DNA of 64,000 bases from positions 1 through 64,000 of the forward strand of contig JAYOIK010000007.1 of the NCBI GenBank assembly GCA_038118725.1. Direction: 5' to 3'. Of this stretch, positions 34,213 to 43,274 are shown in pieces (position 1 is the stretch's first letter; the number at the start of each line of letters is the position of its first letter). The notes beneath the pieces were generated by a model. The model saw only the letters and a program-made list of their open reading frames with translations, did no database searches and was not told where the DNA came from. Source of the DNA: JADHLJ01 sp038118725. Lineage in GTDB: Bacteria > Pseudomonadota > Alphaproteobacteria > Thalassobaculales > Thalassobaculaceae. Position numbers and translations under genes: made by a program.

Positions 34213-34330
34213 TGTTAATTGTGGGGATATCATGAATTTTACAATAAATTCAAAATGATAAGAAAGGATATTTCGGTGGATAATCATGTGGATTTATTTT
34301 GAATATCGGGAATTAAAATCGCCTGCCAAG
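34213..34330. other. AT-rich island with DnaA-box-like words, right of recX
   Basis: This second AT-rich tract lies in the divergent gap between recX and the dcd-like gene. DnaA-box-like words are GGTGGATAA (34275-34283, one mismatch to TGTGGATAA) and TGTGGATTT (34287-34295, two mismatches), with TTGTGGGGATAT at 34219-34230. It must also hold the recX and dcd promoters, so AT-richness alone is less surprising here than in the left island. Confidence 0.45.
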
Positions 34331-34387
34331 ACTCTGAAATCCCTGTAGGATCAGGACCGACTTCACATGAAGGTTTAAGAGATCAAA

Positions 34388-35542
34388 ATGGCCGTCCAAA
34401 GTCTTTTTCCGGACACCAACAAGAACGCGCTTCGCAGCACCGGGATACTGGGCAGCCAAACGATTCGGGAATGGGTCGACGCTGGTCGGATCGAAAGCGA
34501 GATCCCGGTCGAGGAACGCCAAATTCAACCCGCCAGCATCGACCTGCGGCTGGGTTCGGTCGCCTATCGCGTGCGCGCGAGCTTCCTGCCGGGCCGCGGC
34601 GCATCGGTCATGGACAAGCTCTCGCGCTTCGAGATGCACCGCATCGATCTCACGAAGGACGCGGTCCTCGAGAAAGGCTGCGTCTATATCGTTCCCTTGC
34701 AGGAGCATGTCCGATTGCCGGCGGGGGTGTCCGGCACCGCGAACCCGAAAAGCTCGACCGGTCGGCTGGATGTCTTCACGCGGTTGATCACTGATTACAC
34801 GACCGAGTTTGAAACCGTCGCGCCGGGCTATCGAGGTCCGCTCTACGCTGAAATCTCTCCTAGAACCTTCAGTGTCCTGGTGCGCCAGGGCTCCTGCTTG
34901 AATCAGCTGCGTTTCCGCCGCGGCAATCCGCCACCCGCTGATTCGGCCATGCGGCGCCTTCAGGAGACCGAGGGCCTTGTCGATACCGGTGATACGACGG
35001 CGGATATCAACAAGGGGGTCGCCATCAGCGTTGACTTGAAGGGCGATGAAACCGGGCTGCTCGGCTATCGCGCGAAGCCCCATACCGCGCTGATCGATAT
35101 CGACAAACCAGGCTCATGCGATGTCCTGGACTATTGGGAGCCGGTGTTCCGCGCGCCCGGGCGTCCGGCGGAGCTGATCCTCAATCCCGACGAATTTTAT
35201 ATTCTAATGTCCAAGGAGTTTGTAACCGTTCCGCTGGACCACGCGGCGGAGATGCGGGCCTACGACACTAGGGTCGGAGAATTCCGTGTCCATTACGCCG
35301 GTTTCTTCGATCCGGGATTCGGGCACGAAGCCGCCGGCGGTGTCGGAACGCGAGCGGTGCTGGAGGTGCGATCGCACGACGTGCCTTTCCTCGTCGAGGA
35401 TAGCCAGACGGTCTGTCGGCTCGTTTACGAGCAAATGACGGAAATCCCAGACAAGCTTTACGGCGCCGGTGGTGTCGGCTCAAATTATCAGGGCCAGGGC
35501 CTGAAGCTTTCCAAGCACTTCAAGGCGCCCGAGAAATCCTAG
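34388..35542 (+). CDS. dcd: 2'-deoxycytidine 5'-triphosphate deaminase, long alphaproteobacterial form
   Basis: The 384-residue protein is the long Dcd type found in alphaproteobacteria, about twice the usual 190-residue length and apparently with two dUTPase-like halves. The N-terminal half shows QPASIDLRLGSVAYRVRASF and the substrate motif SGTANPKSSTGRLDVFTRLI. The second half has FRAPGRPAELILNPDEFYIL and HYAGFFDPGFG. It deaminates dCTP to dUTP for thymidylate synthesis. Start ATG 34388. It is divergent from recX. Confidence 0.92.
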   Translation: MAVQSLFPDTNKNALRSTGILGSQTIREWVDAGRIESEIPVEERQIQPASIDLRLGSVAYRVRASFLPGRGASVMDKLSRFEMHRIDLTKDAVLEKGCVYIVPLQEHVRLPAGVSGTANPKSSTGRLDVFTRLITDYTTEFETVAPGYRGPLYAEISPRTFSVLVRQGSCLNQLRFRRGNPPPADSAMRRLQETEGLVDTGDTTADINKGVAISVDLKGDETGLLGYRAKPHTALIDIDKPGSCDVLDYWEPVFRAPGRPAELILNPDEFYILMSKEFVTVPLDHAAEMRAYDTRVGEFRVHYAGFFDPGFGHEAAGGVGTRAVLEVRSHDVPFLVEDSQTVCRLVYEQMTEIPDKLYGAGGVGSNYQGQGLKLSKHFKAPEKS

Positions 35543-35551
35543 CCGGCAAAC

Positions 35552-35728
35552 CTAGACGGTAATGTCGACCGAGCCACTGGTGGACGCGGATTGATTGGTC
35601 TCGGCGATAACACGCGCGGTCTCGACAGCGCTTTGCACGACCTGAGCGTTTACCGCCTGACTTTGCTTTGTGACGTTCAACGCCACGACGGCAAGGGATT
35701 GCGCGGCTCCGGCGGATGAAACGGCCAT
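35552..35728 (-). CDS. Small protein of unknown function (58 residues)
   Basis: ATG 35728 has a good ribosome binding site, GGAAAGG, 5 nt upstream, which sets this start against a longer frame to 35803. The product begins MAVSSAGAAQSLAVVALNVT and is helical, Ala/Val/Gln-rich, ending SGSVDITV. It resembles short YjfB-type putative motility proteins in length and composition, but the match is too weak to name. It converges with the dcd gene, 9 bp apart. Confidence 0.55.
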   Translation of the reverse strand: MAVSSAGAAQSLAVVALNVTKQSQAVNAQVVQSAVETARVIAETNQSASTSGSVDITV

Positions 35729-36005
35729 TGGTTGCCTTTCCGGCCCTTCTGGACCCATCGTTTTGAACACGATATCCCCGTTTTCGGGAACGGCTCTATC
35801 CATCAGACATGACGATCCGGCATACCGCTTTCAAGTGAATTCACGCGAAGCCATGTCGACGGAGGCCGGAACGTGCGATTTCGCACGGAAACCGGCGATT
35901 CGCTCATGCTTGACAACCGCCGCGCCGAGCGGTTTTATCCGGTCCCTCTTGAGCGTTCCGGAAGCCGCGCGGGCGCTCGCTGTTTTTTCGTGAAGGAGAC
36001 GTCTC

Positions 36006-37178
36006 GTGGTTACATCGGTGATGCCCACCTACGGGCGGATCGACATCGCTTTCGAGCGTGGTGAAGGATCCTACCTGTACAGCACCGATGGGCGACGATA
36101 TCTCGACTTCGCCAGCGGTATCGCGACGAACTCCCTGGGACACGCGCATCCGCATCTGGTCGCGAAGGTTCAGGAACAGGCCGGCAAGCTCTGGCACGTC
36201 TCCAACCTCTACAACATCCCTGAGCAGCAACGCTTCGCCGATCGCCTGGTCGCCAACTCCTTCGCGGATACCTGTTTTTTCTGCAATTCCGGCGCCGAGG
36301 CGATGGAAGGCGCGCTGAAAGTCGCGCGTAAGTATCATTTCGTGAACGGGGATCCGGACCGCGAGGAAATGGTCTGCGCGACCGGCTCGTTCCATGGCCG
36401 CACCCTGGCCACGCTATCAGCCGGCGACAACGACAAGTATCGCGAGGGCTTTGGCCCGCGCCCCGGTGGTTTCACTCATGTGGCCTTCGGCAATCTCAAC
36501 GAGATGCGCGCCGCGATGAGCGATAAAACCGCCGCCATCGTGGTCGAGCCGATACAGGGTGAAGGCGGCATCAATCCCGCCACCTCGGAGTACCTCCAGG
36601 CGCTGCGGGAAATCGCCGATGAGTTCGGCGCGCTTTTGGTCTTCGATGAGGTTCAGTGCGGGATGGGCCGGACCGGCCGCCTCTTCGCCTACGAAATTTC
36701 GGGCGTCGCGCCCGACGTAATGGCGCTAGCGAAAGGTCTGGGCAGCGGGTTCCCCGTGGGCGCGGTGCTGGCGTCGGAAAAAGGCGCGTCGGGCATGTCG
36801 CCCGGCACCCATGGCTCGACCTATGGCGGCAACCCGATGGCCATGGCCGCCGGTAACGCCGTGCTCGACGTTATGCTGGGGGACGGTTTCCTGGATACGG
36901 TCAAGGAAAACGGCGCCTATCTCCGCGAACAGCTTGAAGCCGTTGTCGCGCGTCACCCCAAGGTGGTCGAGTCGGTTCGTGGCGTCGCCTTGATGCAGGG
37001 TCTCAAATGCATCAAGCCGAACCTCGAGATGATGACGGCGACGCGCGAGGCCGGTTTGTTGACCGTCGTCGCGGGCGACAATGTCCTGCGTATCCTGCCG
37101 CCCCTGACGGTTTCGAAGAGCGAAATCGACGAGGCCGTCGGGTACCTAGACACGGCGTTCGCGGGCGCCGCCGAATAG
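36006..37178 (+). CDS. argD: Acetylornithine aminotransferase
   Basis: The 390-residue class III PLP aminotransferase interconverts N-acetylornithine and N-acetylglutamate semialdehyde in arginine synthesis, and often also serves in lysine synthesis. Signatures include YLDFASGIATNSLGHAHPHL, FCNSGAEAMEGALKVARKYH, FDEVQCGMGRTG and the PLP-binding lysine in ALAKGLGSGFPVGAVLA. GTG 36006 is the start because GAAGGAGA sits 7 nt upstream; ATG 36021 is an alternative. It is followed by argF and hslO on the same strand, a common alphaproteobacterial order. Confidence 0.96.
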   Translation: MVTSVMPTYGRIDIAFERGEGSYLYSTDGRRYLDFASGIATNSLGHAHPHLVAKVQEQAGKLWHVSNLYNIPEQQRFADRLVANSFADTCFFCNSGAEAMEGALKVARKYHFVNGDPDREEMVCATGSFHGRTLATLSAGDNDKYREGFGPRPGGFTHVAFGNLNEMRAAMSDKTAAIVVEPIQGEGGINPATSEYLQALREIADEFGALLVFDEVQCGMGRTGRLFAYEISGVAPDVMALAKGLGSGFPVGAVLASEKGASGMSPGTHGSTYGGNPMAMAAGNAVLDVMLGDGFLDTVKENGAYLREQLEAVVARHPKVVESVRGVALMQGLKCIKPNLEMMTATREAGLLTVVAGDNVLRILPPLTVSKSEIDEAVGYLDTAFAGAAE

Positions 37179-37218
37179 GGCTCAGCCCAACCAACAGACA
37201 AGAAATGGGGGCCGTGAC

Positions 37219-38124
37219 GTGACGGCAAGCACCCGACATTTTCTGGATCTCGACGAAATCGACGAGGCCGATCTGCGCGGCATGATTGACCATGCCGCCG
37301 CCATGAAGCGCGGCGAGGCGGGCACGGACCAGCCGCTCCGCGGCAAATACCTCGCGATGATCTTCGAGAAGCAGTCGACCCGAACCCGGGTCTCCTTCGA
37401 AGTCGGCATGAAGCAACTCGGCGGCGATGTCGTGGTGCTCAACGGCGGCGACCTGCAACTCGGACGCGGCGAAACCGTCGCCGATACCGCCCGGGTTCTC
37501 TCGCGCTATGTGGACTGCATCATGATGCGGACCTATGAGCGCGAGAAGGTGACCGAGATGGCGGAACACGCCACCGTCCCGGTGATCAACGGCCTCACCG
37601 ACAGCACTCATCCCTGTCAGCTGATGGCCGATGTGCTTGCCTTCGAGGAACATCGCGGCCCGATCCGAGGCCGTACCATCGCCTGGAGTGGCGACGGCAA
37701 TAACATGGCGGCATCATGGATCCATGCTTCGGTCCGGTTCGGCTTCAACCTCCGCATCGCCTGTCCCGAGGAGTTGAAACCCGACCCGGCGCTGTTTGAA
37801 TGGGCGGATGCCCAGGGCGGTGCCGTCGAGTTGCTGCACGACCCGGTCGCGGCGGTCCAAGGCGCCGACTGCGTCGTGACGGATTCCTGGATCTCGATGG
37901 GTGACGACGAAGCCAACCGCCACAATCTTCTTTCCCCGTTCCGCGTGGATGAAGCGCTCATGTCCAAGGCCAAGGATGACGCGGTGTTCCTGCATTGTCT
38001 TCCCGCCCATCGCGGCGAGGAAGTCACCGCCGAGGTTATCGACGGGCCGCGTTCGCTGGTTTGGGACGAGGCCGAGAATCGTCTACACACGCAGAAAGCA
38101 ATCCTGGCCTGGTGCCTGGCATGA
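37219..38124 (+). CDS. argF: Ornithine carbamoyltransferase
   Basis: The 301-residue enzyme makes citrulline from ornithine and carbamoyl phosphate. The carbamoyl-phosphate loop is FEKQSTRTRVSFEVGMKQLG. Further motifs are RGETVADTARVLSRYVD, NGLTDSTHPCQLMADVLAF and the ornithine-binding HCLPAHRGEEV. The start is GTG 37219. Its stop overlaps the hslO start as ATGA, so the two are translationally coupled. Confidence 0.97.
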   Translation: MTASTRHFLDLDEIDEADLRGMIDHAAAMKRGEAGTDQPLRGKYLAMIFEKQSTRTRVSFEVGMKQLGGDVVVLNGGDLQLGRGETVADTARVLSRYVDCIMMRTYEREKVTEMAEHATVPVINGLTDSTHPCQLMADVLAFEEHRGPIRGRTIAWSGDGNNMAASWIHASVRFGFNLRIACPEELKPDPALFEWADAQGGAVELLHDPVAAVQGADCVVTDSWISMGDDEANRHNLLSPFRVDEALMSKAKDDAVFLHCLPAHRGEEVTAEVIDGPRSLVWDEAENRLHTQKAILAWCLA

Positions 38125-39122
38125 GCCTACAGGGAGGCGCTGGCGGTATGGCGGGTCACGCCCAACCGCGGGACGATATTGTTCTTCCGTTCCAGGTCGA
38201 GCCCTATGCCCTACGCGGGCGCTTGGTTCGCCTGGGCCCGGCGGCGGAAGCCATCCTCGCGGCCCATGACTATCCCGAACCGGTTTCCCGCTTGTTGGCG
38301 GAGATGCTCGCCTTGGCGCCCTGCCTCGCCGCGGCGTTAAAATACGAAGGCGTGTTCACCCTGCAGGTCAAGGGCAACGGCCCCGTGCAAACCCTGATGG
38401 CCGACATTACCAGCGATGGCGCGATGCGAGGCTATGCCGGTTTCGACGCCGACGCGGTTCATAGGGTCATTGAGGAGCACGGCGCGGACGCCCCGCTGCA
38501 ACGGCTGACCGAAGGGGGCTACATCGCCTTCACCGTCGACCAGGGACGGCACGCCGATCGCTATCAGGGAATTGTCGAGCTTTCCGGCGCCACCTTGGCC
38601 GACTGCACCCACGCCTATTTCCGTAACTCCGAACAGTTGGAAACCGGCATAAAGGTCGCCGCAGGTCGGTCCACCACGGGAACCTGGCGCGCCGCGGCGG
38701 TTATGGTTCAGCGCCTCGCCTATGCCGGCGGTACCGGCGCCCCGAAGGGCGTGAGCGAGGATGAATACGACGAAGGCTGGCGCACGGCGGTGATCCTGAT
38801 GAGCAGTTGCACCGCCGACGAGCTGTTGGACGAGGGTTTGGTCCCGGAAGGGTTGCTCTATCGGTTGTTCCATGAAACCGGTGTTCGTGTGTATCCCGAG
38901 GAAGCCCTTGTCGCGAAATGCCGGTGCTCAACGGAGAAGGTCGAGCGGGTGCTGAAATCCCTCACAGACGCGGAACTGCGGGATATGACGGTGGATGGCG
39001 CGGTTTCGGTGGTCTGTGAGTTCTGCAAGAACGAGACACGATACGACGACGCGGCACTTGCGACCTTGCGGCGAACCCCCGACAATGCGAATGACCCCTC
39101 CAGCCCCGGACGGACAGAATAG
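38121..39122 (+). CDS. hslO: Hsp33 redox-regulated chaperone
   Basis: The 333-residue holdase is activated by oxidation. The core shows LTEGGYIAFTVDQGRHADRY and AYFRNSEQLET. The C-terminal zinc switch has KCRCSTEKVERVL followed by VCEFCKNET, the CxC...CxxC cysteines. ATG 38121 overlaps the argF stop (ATGA); ATG 38148, preceded by GGGAGGCG, is a possible alternative start. The argD-argF-hslO linkage is typical of alphaproteobacteria. Confidence 0.95.
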   Translation: MSLQGGAGGMAGHAQPRDDIVLPFQVEPYALRGRLVRLGPAAEAILAAHDYPEPVSRLLAEMLALAPCLAAALKYEGVFTLQVKGNGPVQTLMADITSDGAMRGYAGFDADAVHRVIEEHGADAPLQRLTEGGYIAFTVDQGRHADRYQGIVELSGATLADCTHAYFRNSEQLETGIKVAAGRSTTGTWRAAAVMVQRLAYAGGTGAPKGVSEDEYDEGWRTAVILMSSCTADELLDEGLVPEGLLYRLFHETGVRVYPEEALVAKCRCSTEKVERVLKSLTDAELRDMTVDGAVSVVCEFCKNETRYDDAALATLRRTPDNANDPSSPGRTE

Positions 39123-39132
39123 GATTCTTGTC

Positions 39133-39738
39133 ATGCGCGCTCTCGGCAATGCGATTCCTTCCTGGCGTGCGCTATTGCTGATCATCTCGCTCCCCTGGCT
39201 CCTGACCGCCTGTGAGACGCCGGACCCCGCGATCACGTTTCCCGAACTGACTTTCGCGCATAAGCCGAGGATTGCCCTTGATGTCGCCAAGGTCGAAGTG
39301 ATCAGCGAGTATCAGATGCCGTTCAAGACGCCGAATGTCGAACATCTGGCGCCGGTCGCGCCGGGCGCCGCCGCCGAGCGTTGGGCCCAGGATGTACTGA
39401 AACCCGTCGGCGCCAACGGAATCGTGCAGTTCGTCATCACTCGCGCCGCGATAACCGAGAAGAAGCTCAAGACATCCAGCGGGTTGAAGTCACTGATCTC
39501 AATCGAGCAATCCGAGGAATACGAAGCCGCGCTGGATGTCAGGGTCGAAATCATCAAGGACAACCGACGCCTCGCCACGGCTCGGACCTCAATCACCCGC
39601 ACGCAAACCGCGCGCGAGGATACGACCCCCAACCAGCGCTCTAAACTCTGGTACGCGCTAGTCGAGCGATTGATGCTCGAATTCGACGGCGAGATGCGCA
39701 AACAGGCCGGCTCGTATCTGAAGGAACATACGCGCTAG
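39133..39738 (+). CDS. Putative lipoprotein of unknown function
   Basis: The 201-residue protein has a signal peptide with lipobox LTAC (SLPWLLTACETPDP), so it is probably lipid-anchored in the envelope. The mature part is alpha/beta, with AALDVRVEIIKDNRRLATAR and a C-terminal helix LVERLMLEFDGEMRKQ. ATG 39133 is the start that gives a proper signal peptide. It follows hslO by 10 bp and is probably in the same operon. Its last 4 bases overlap the convergent lyase gene. I do not recognise a named family. Confidence 0.78.
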   Translation: MRALGNAIPSWRALLLIISLPWLLTACETPDPAITFPELTFAHKPRIALDVAKVEVISEYQMPFKTPNVEHLAPVAPGAAAERWAQDVLKPVGANGIVQFVITRAAITEKKLKTSSGLKSLISIEQSEEYEAALDVRVEIIKDNRRLATARTSITRTQTAREDTTPNQRSKLWYALVERLMLEFDGEMRKQAGSYLKEHTR

Positions 39739-40622
39739 TTCGAACTCTCCACCGCCAGCGCCTCGATCATCTCCGCGAGATCGAGCACCCGCCGCGCCTC
39801 CTCGACATGCAGGTTCTCGATCAATTGTCCGTCCAGGAGAACCACGCCCGAGCCCTCGGCTTCGGCTTTCGCATGCACCTCCATCACCCGGCGTGACCAA
39901 TCGATATCCTCCGCCGTCGGGCCGAAGGCTCGGTTCGCCGACTCCAAGGTTTTCGGATGGATTAGCGTCTTGCCGTCGAAACCCATTTCCGCCCCTTGGC
40001 GGCAGATCTCGACAAAACCCGCGTCATCGGACAAATCGAGATGAACCCCATCAAGGATCGCGAGATCGCGCGCCCGGGCCGCGAGCAGGCACAGGCCGAG
40101 GCTAGTCGTAAGCGGTGCTCGCGTCGGCGTATGCCGGGCCCCGAGATCCTTGGTGAGGTCCGAGGTGCCCATCACCAGCGCGCCGAGCCTAGGTGACGCG
40201 GCGGCGATTTCGGTCACGGAGAGGACGCCGAGCGGGCTTTCGATCATGCACCAGATCGCGAGCCCGTCTGGCGCTCCACCGGACACAAGGATCTGTTCCG
40301 CCGCGCGAATCTCCGCGGCGCTTTCAACCTTCGGAAGCAGAGCCGCATCGGCGCCGGATCGGGCGATCGCAACCAAATCGTCCTGGACCCACTCGGTTCC
40401 CGTGCCGTTTGCCCGTATCACCAGCTCGCGTTTTCCATACCCACCTTGCTTGACGGCGGCCACCGCCTGTTCCCGGGCCAACTCCTTTTTGTCCGGGGCG
40501 ACCGCGTCCTCGAGATCCATGATGATCACATCCGCCGCCAGGCTCCGGGCCTTTTCGAGCGCCCGGGCATTTGACGCGGGCATGAACAGCGCGGAGCGGC
40601 GCGGGCGGGGACTGGAAGGCAT
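39735..40622 (-). CDS. HpcH/HpaI-type CoA ester lyase (CitE/malyl-CoA lyase-like)
   Basis: The 295-residue TIM-barrel protein has the CitE-like signatures RSALFMPASNARALEKARSL, VIIMDLEDAVAPDKKELAR and ALLPKVESA, with ALVMGTSDLTKDLG and GFDGKTLIHPKTLESAN. Members cleave citryl-CoA, malyl-CoA or citramalyl-CoA. No citrate lyase partner subunits are nearby, so a stand-alone malyl-CoA, citramalyl-CoA or thioesterase role is more likely. Start ATG 40622. Confidence 0.88.
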   Translation of the reverse strand: MPSSPRPRRSALFMPASNARALEKARSLAADVIIMDLEDAVAPDKKELAREQAVAAVKQGGYGKRELVIRANGTGTEWVQDDLVAIARSGADAALLPKVESAAEIRAAEQILVSGGAPDGLAIWCMIESPLGVLSVTEIAAASPRLGALVMGTSDLTKDLGARHTPTRAPLTTSLGLCLLAARARDLAILDGVHLDLSDDAGFVEICRQGAEMGFDGKTLIHPKTLESANRAFGPTAEDIDWSRRVMEVHAKAEAEGSGVVLLDGQLIENLHVEEARRVLDLAEMIEALAVESSN

Positions 40623-40757
40623 CTCGAATTCTCTGGATCAATGGCTGGCGGGTTCCGCGACGATAGCGGTTTCCGAGAGCGCGGAAAATCTCCTGGACCC
40701 GGCCTTGGTGCTTGGCCAAGCTTTCGCCTCCCGGTCCACGATCACGCGAGTCCCGGA

Positions 40758-41594
40758 ATGGCCATCCTCAGCATTCAATCAGCCGTCGCCCATGGCTATG
40801 TCGGTAACGCCGTCGCGGTCCCGGCGCTACAGGCATTGGGGCATGAGGTTTGGCGCGTTGACACGGTTGCCTTCTCCAATCACCCAGGCCATGGCCGTTT
40901 TACCGGCGGCGTCCAACCCGCCAGCGAGATCGCCTCCCTGATCGACGGTATCGACGCCCTGGGCGTCATGGGAGAGTGCCAGGCCGTGCTGTCCGGATAT
41001 CTCGGAGAGGCCGCCACGGCGGACGCCGTCGCCAAGGCTGTTCAGGCGGCCCGGCGGGCGCGCCCGGACGCGCGCTACGTGCTCGATCCGGTGATCGGCG
41101 ATGATGGCCGCGTCTTCGTTCGCGGCGGTGTGCTTGAGGCGATCCGGGACACGCTGCTGCCGATGGCCGACATCGTTCTGCCAAACCCAAGCGAGCTTGG
41201 CTGGCTGACCGGCACCACCATCCACGAGTTGCAGGATATGCTCGACGCCGCTCGGCGGCTATTGGACCATGGTCCAAACCTCGTGGTGGTCACGGGCGTC
41301 GAGGAAGCCGGCGAAATGGCGGCCTACGCGGTAACGCGCGGGGTGGTCTGGCGCGCGGCGGCGACGCGGCGCGGGCGGCGCTTCAACGGAACCGGCGATT
41401 TGTTCGCGGCTGTGTTCACCGGTTGGATCACGCGTTCAAACGCCCCCGACCAGGCCCTGGCGGCGGCGGTCGCGACACTGGACCTCGTGACCGGAGAGAC
41501 CGAGCGGCGCGGGACCCTGGAGTTAGCGCTGGTCCCGGTCCTGGCGGATCTCGCCAGAACCGGGGAACACGCGTCCGCGACGCGGATTGACTAG
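40758..41594 (+). CDS. pdxY: Pyridoxal kinase
   Basis: The 278-residue ribokinase-fold enzyme phosphorylates pyridoxal for PLP salvage. It begins MAILSIQSAVAHGYVGN, with AVPALQALGHEVWRVDTVAF, YVLDPVIGDDGRVFV, NPSELGWLTG and the active-site GTGDLFAAVFTGW. ATG 40758 gives the standard N-terminus; upstream open codons belong to the gap after the divergent lyase gene. It ends 9 bp before the convergent asd. The choice between PdxY and PdxK is by resemblance. Confidence 0.9.
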   Translation: MAILSIQSAVAHGYVGNAVAVPALQALGHEVWRVDTVAFSNHPGHGRFTGGVQPASEIASLIDGIDALGVMGECQAVLSGYLGEAATADAVAKAVQAARRARPDARYVLDPVIGDDGRVFVRGGVLEAIRDTLLPMADIVLPNPSELGWLTGTTIHELQDMLDAARRLLDHGPNLVVVTGVEEAGEMAAYAVTRGVVWRAAATRRGRRFNGTGDLFAAVFTGWITRSNAPDQALAAAVATLDLVTGETERRGTLELALVPVLADLARTGEHASATRID

Positions 41595-41603
41595 GTTGCT
41601 GGG

Positions 41604-42629
41604 CTACGCCGCTTTCGCCAGATGCCGCTCGACCAGGGCCTCGGCGATCTGAACCGCGTTCAGCGCCGCGCCCTTGCGCAAATTGTCGGAGACACACCAG
41701 AAGACCAGCCCGTTCTTGACCGACGGGTCACGCCGGATACGGCTGACATAAACAGCATCCTCGCCGGCGCATTCCTGGGGGGTGACATAACCCTCGTCCT
41801 CGCGGTGATCGACGACCACCACGCCGGGAAAGGCATTCAGCACATCACGCGCGGCCTGCTCATCGATCGGCTTGGCGGTCTCGATGAACACCGCCTCGGC
41901 GTGACCGATGAAAACCGGCACCCGCACGCACATGGCAACCAGGTCGATGTCCGGATCGACGATCTTCTTGGTTTCGGCGGTCATCTTCCACTCTTCCTTG
42001 GTGGAGCCGTCATCCATGAACTTGTCGATATGCGGGATGCAGTTGAACGCGATCTGCTTGGTGAATTCCTTCTTCTCCACCGGGTCGTTCACATAGACCG
42101 CGCGGGTCTGGGTGAACAACTCGTCCATGCCGGAATTCCCCGCGCCCGAGGCCGACTGATAGGTCGAGACCACCACCCGCTTGACCTTGAAGGTGTCATG
42201 CAGGGGCTTCAACGCCATCACCAGCTGCGCCGTGGAGCAATTCGGGTTGGCGATGATGTTGCGCTTGCCATACCCGGCCAGTGCCTGGGGGTTCACCTCG
42301 GGCACGATCAGCGGCACATCCGCGTCCATGCGGAAATGCGAGCTGTTGTCGATCACGATCGCGCCTTGCTTGGCCGCCTTGGGTGCGTATTCCGCCGCGA
42401 CCGAGCCGCCGGCGGAGAACAGCACGATATCGGTGCCGGTGAAGTCGAAATGTTTAAGGGCTTGGATTTTGAGAGTTCGTTTCTCGCCATAGGAGACCTC
42501 GGTACCGACCGAGCGCTCCGAAGCAAGCGCGATTACATCATCAGCTGGAAAATCCCGTTCTTCCAGCGTCTGCAACATCTCCCGGCCGACCGCCCCCGTG
42601 GCGCCGGCCACCGCAATCCTGTAGCCCAT
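41604..42629 (-). CDS. asd: Aspartate-semialdehyde dehydrogenase
   Basis: The 341-residue enzyme reduces aspartyl phosphate to the semialdehyde for lysine, threonine and methionine. It begins MGYRIAVAGATGAVGREMLQ with the NADP-binding loop. The catalytic cysteine is in IIANPNCSTAQLVMALKPL, and STYQSASGAGNSGMDEL and FVEVDDH-like VVVDHREDEGYVTPQEC lie in the substrate domain. ATG 42629 was chosen on family grounds; ATG 42638 and ATG 42674 (after GGGAAGG) are in frame upstream. It lies downstream of leuB in the same direction, across a gap with an inverted-repeat element. Confidence 0.95.
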   Translation of the reverse strand: MGYRIAVAGATGAVGREMLQTLEERDFPADDVIALASERSVGTEVSYGEKRTLKIQALKHFDFTGTDIVLFSAGGSVAAEYAPKAAKQGAIVIDNSSHFRMDADVPLIVPEVNPQALAGYGKRNIIANPNCSTAQLVMALKPLHDTFKVKRVVVSTYQSASGAGNSGMDELFTQTRAVYVNDPVEKKEFTKQIAFNCIPHIDKFMDDGSTKEEWKMTAETKKIVDPDIDLVAMCVRVPVFIGHAEAVFIETAKPIDEQAARDVLNAFPGVVVVDHREDEGYVTPQECAGEDAVYVSRIRRDPSVKNGLVFWCVSDNLRKGAALNAVQIAEALVERHLAKAA

Positions 42630-42674
42630 ATCGTCCATCCATTGGCTCGCCGCCGCGGATCTCGCGACGGTCAT

Positions 42675-43274
42675 TTCCTTCCCTATATGAAAGGAGGCGG
42701 GAGATTTACGCCGGGCGGCGGTGGATTGCAAGAATGGAGGTGGCGGGCGATCGCTCGGCGGGATGACGGGGATGTTGAGGTTCTAGTGAAGCAAGGAGAC
42801 CAGCTTGCCGATCATGGTTGGTCCATGGTCCTTGGCAAGCCAGACCAACGCCGCGAAAAGCGCCCAGGCGCGCGCTTCCCTTGACAGCGCGACAACCACG
42901 CGGGTCCATGACGGCACGGAATTTTCAAGCGACTTTCGCATCCTCGATCAACGGCAATTGTCGTTGCGAGGAATGATAAAAGTTAGGCGCCCGTTGGGGC
43001 GGGTGGGTCAACATCGAAATGTTGCGTCTTGTTGTTCGAGCAACAAAAAAACAAGGTATCCTATATTCTCGACCCCGTACTCACGAAAACGTGAACATAC
43101 ACCAACCGTCATCCCGCCGCAGGGCGGGACCCATTCCTCCGGCGCCAACCCCGCTTCGAACCGTCAGAATCGGTCAACAACGACCCCGCCGCCAACTTCA
43201 ACGGCATGGTTCCCGCCCTCCGGCGGGATGACGACAAGGAGATGGCGGTGGCGAGCGCAGCCACCGCCGCCCGA
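42675..43274. other. Gene-free gap between leuB and asd
   Basis: About 600 bp separates the two minus-strand genes. It holds the asd promoter region and the inverted-repeat element at 43108-43232, annotated separately. No credible open frame was found. Confidence 0.6.
43108..43232. repeat. Inverted-repeat element, GTCATCCCGCC family, copy 1
   Basis: Left arm 43108-43133 and right arm 43207-43232 are near-perfect inverted repeats (24 of 26 positions; outer word GTCATCCCGCCG). Each arm is itself a small hairpin (CCCGCC...GGCGGG). The enclosed 73 bp has no open frame. A second copy with a related sequence lies at 52978-53124, which marks this as a dispersed REP-like or small MITE-like element. 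Confidence 0.7.

Noticed and set aside
41622..42884. 420-codon open frame on the plus strand opposite asd
   Set aside because: Antisense shadow of asd with no ribosome binding site or recognisable domain.
43081..43250. CRISPR-like array in the leuB-asd gap
   Set aside because: There are only two facing repeat arms, not direct repeats with regular spacers, and no cas gene is present.
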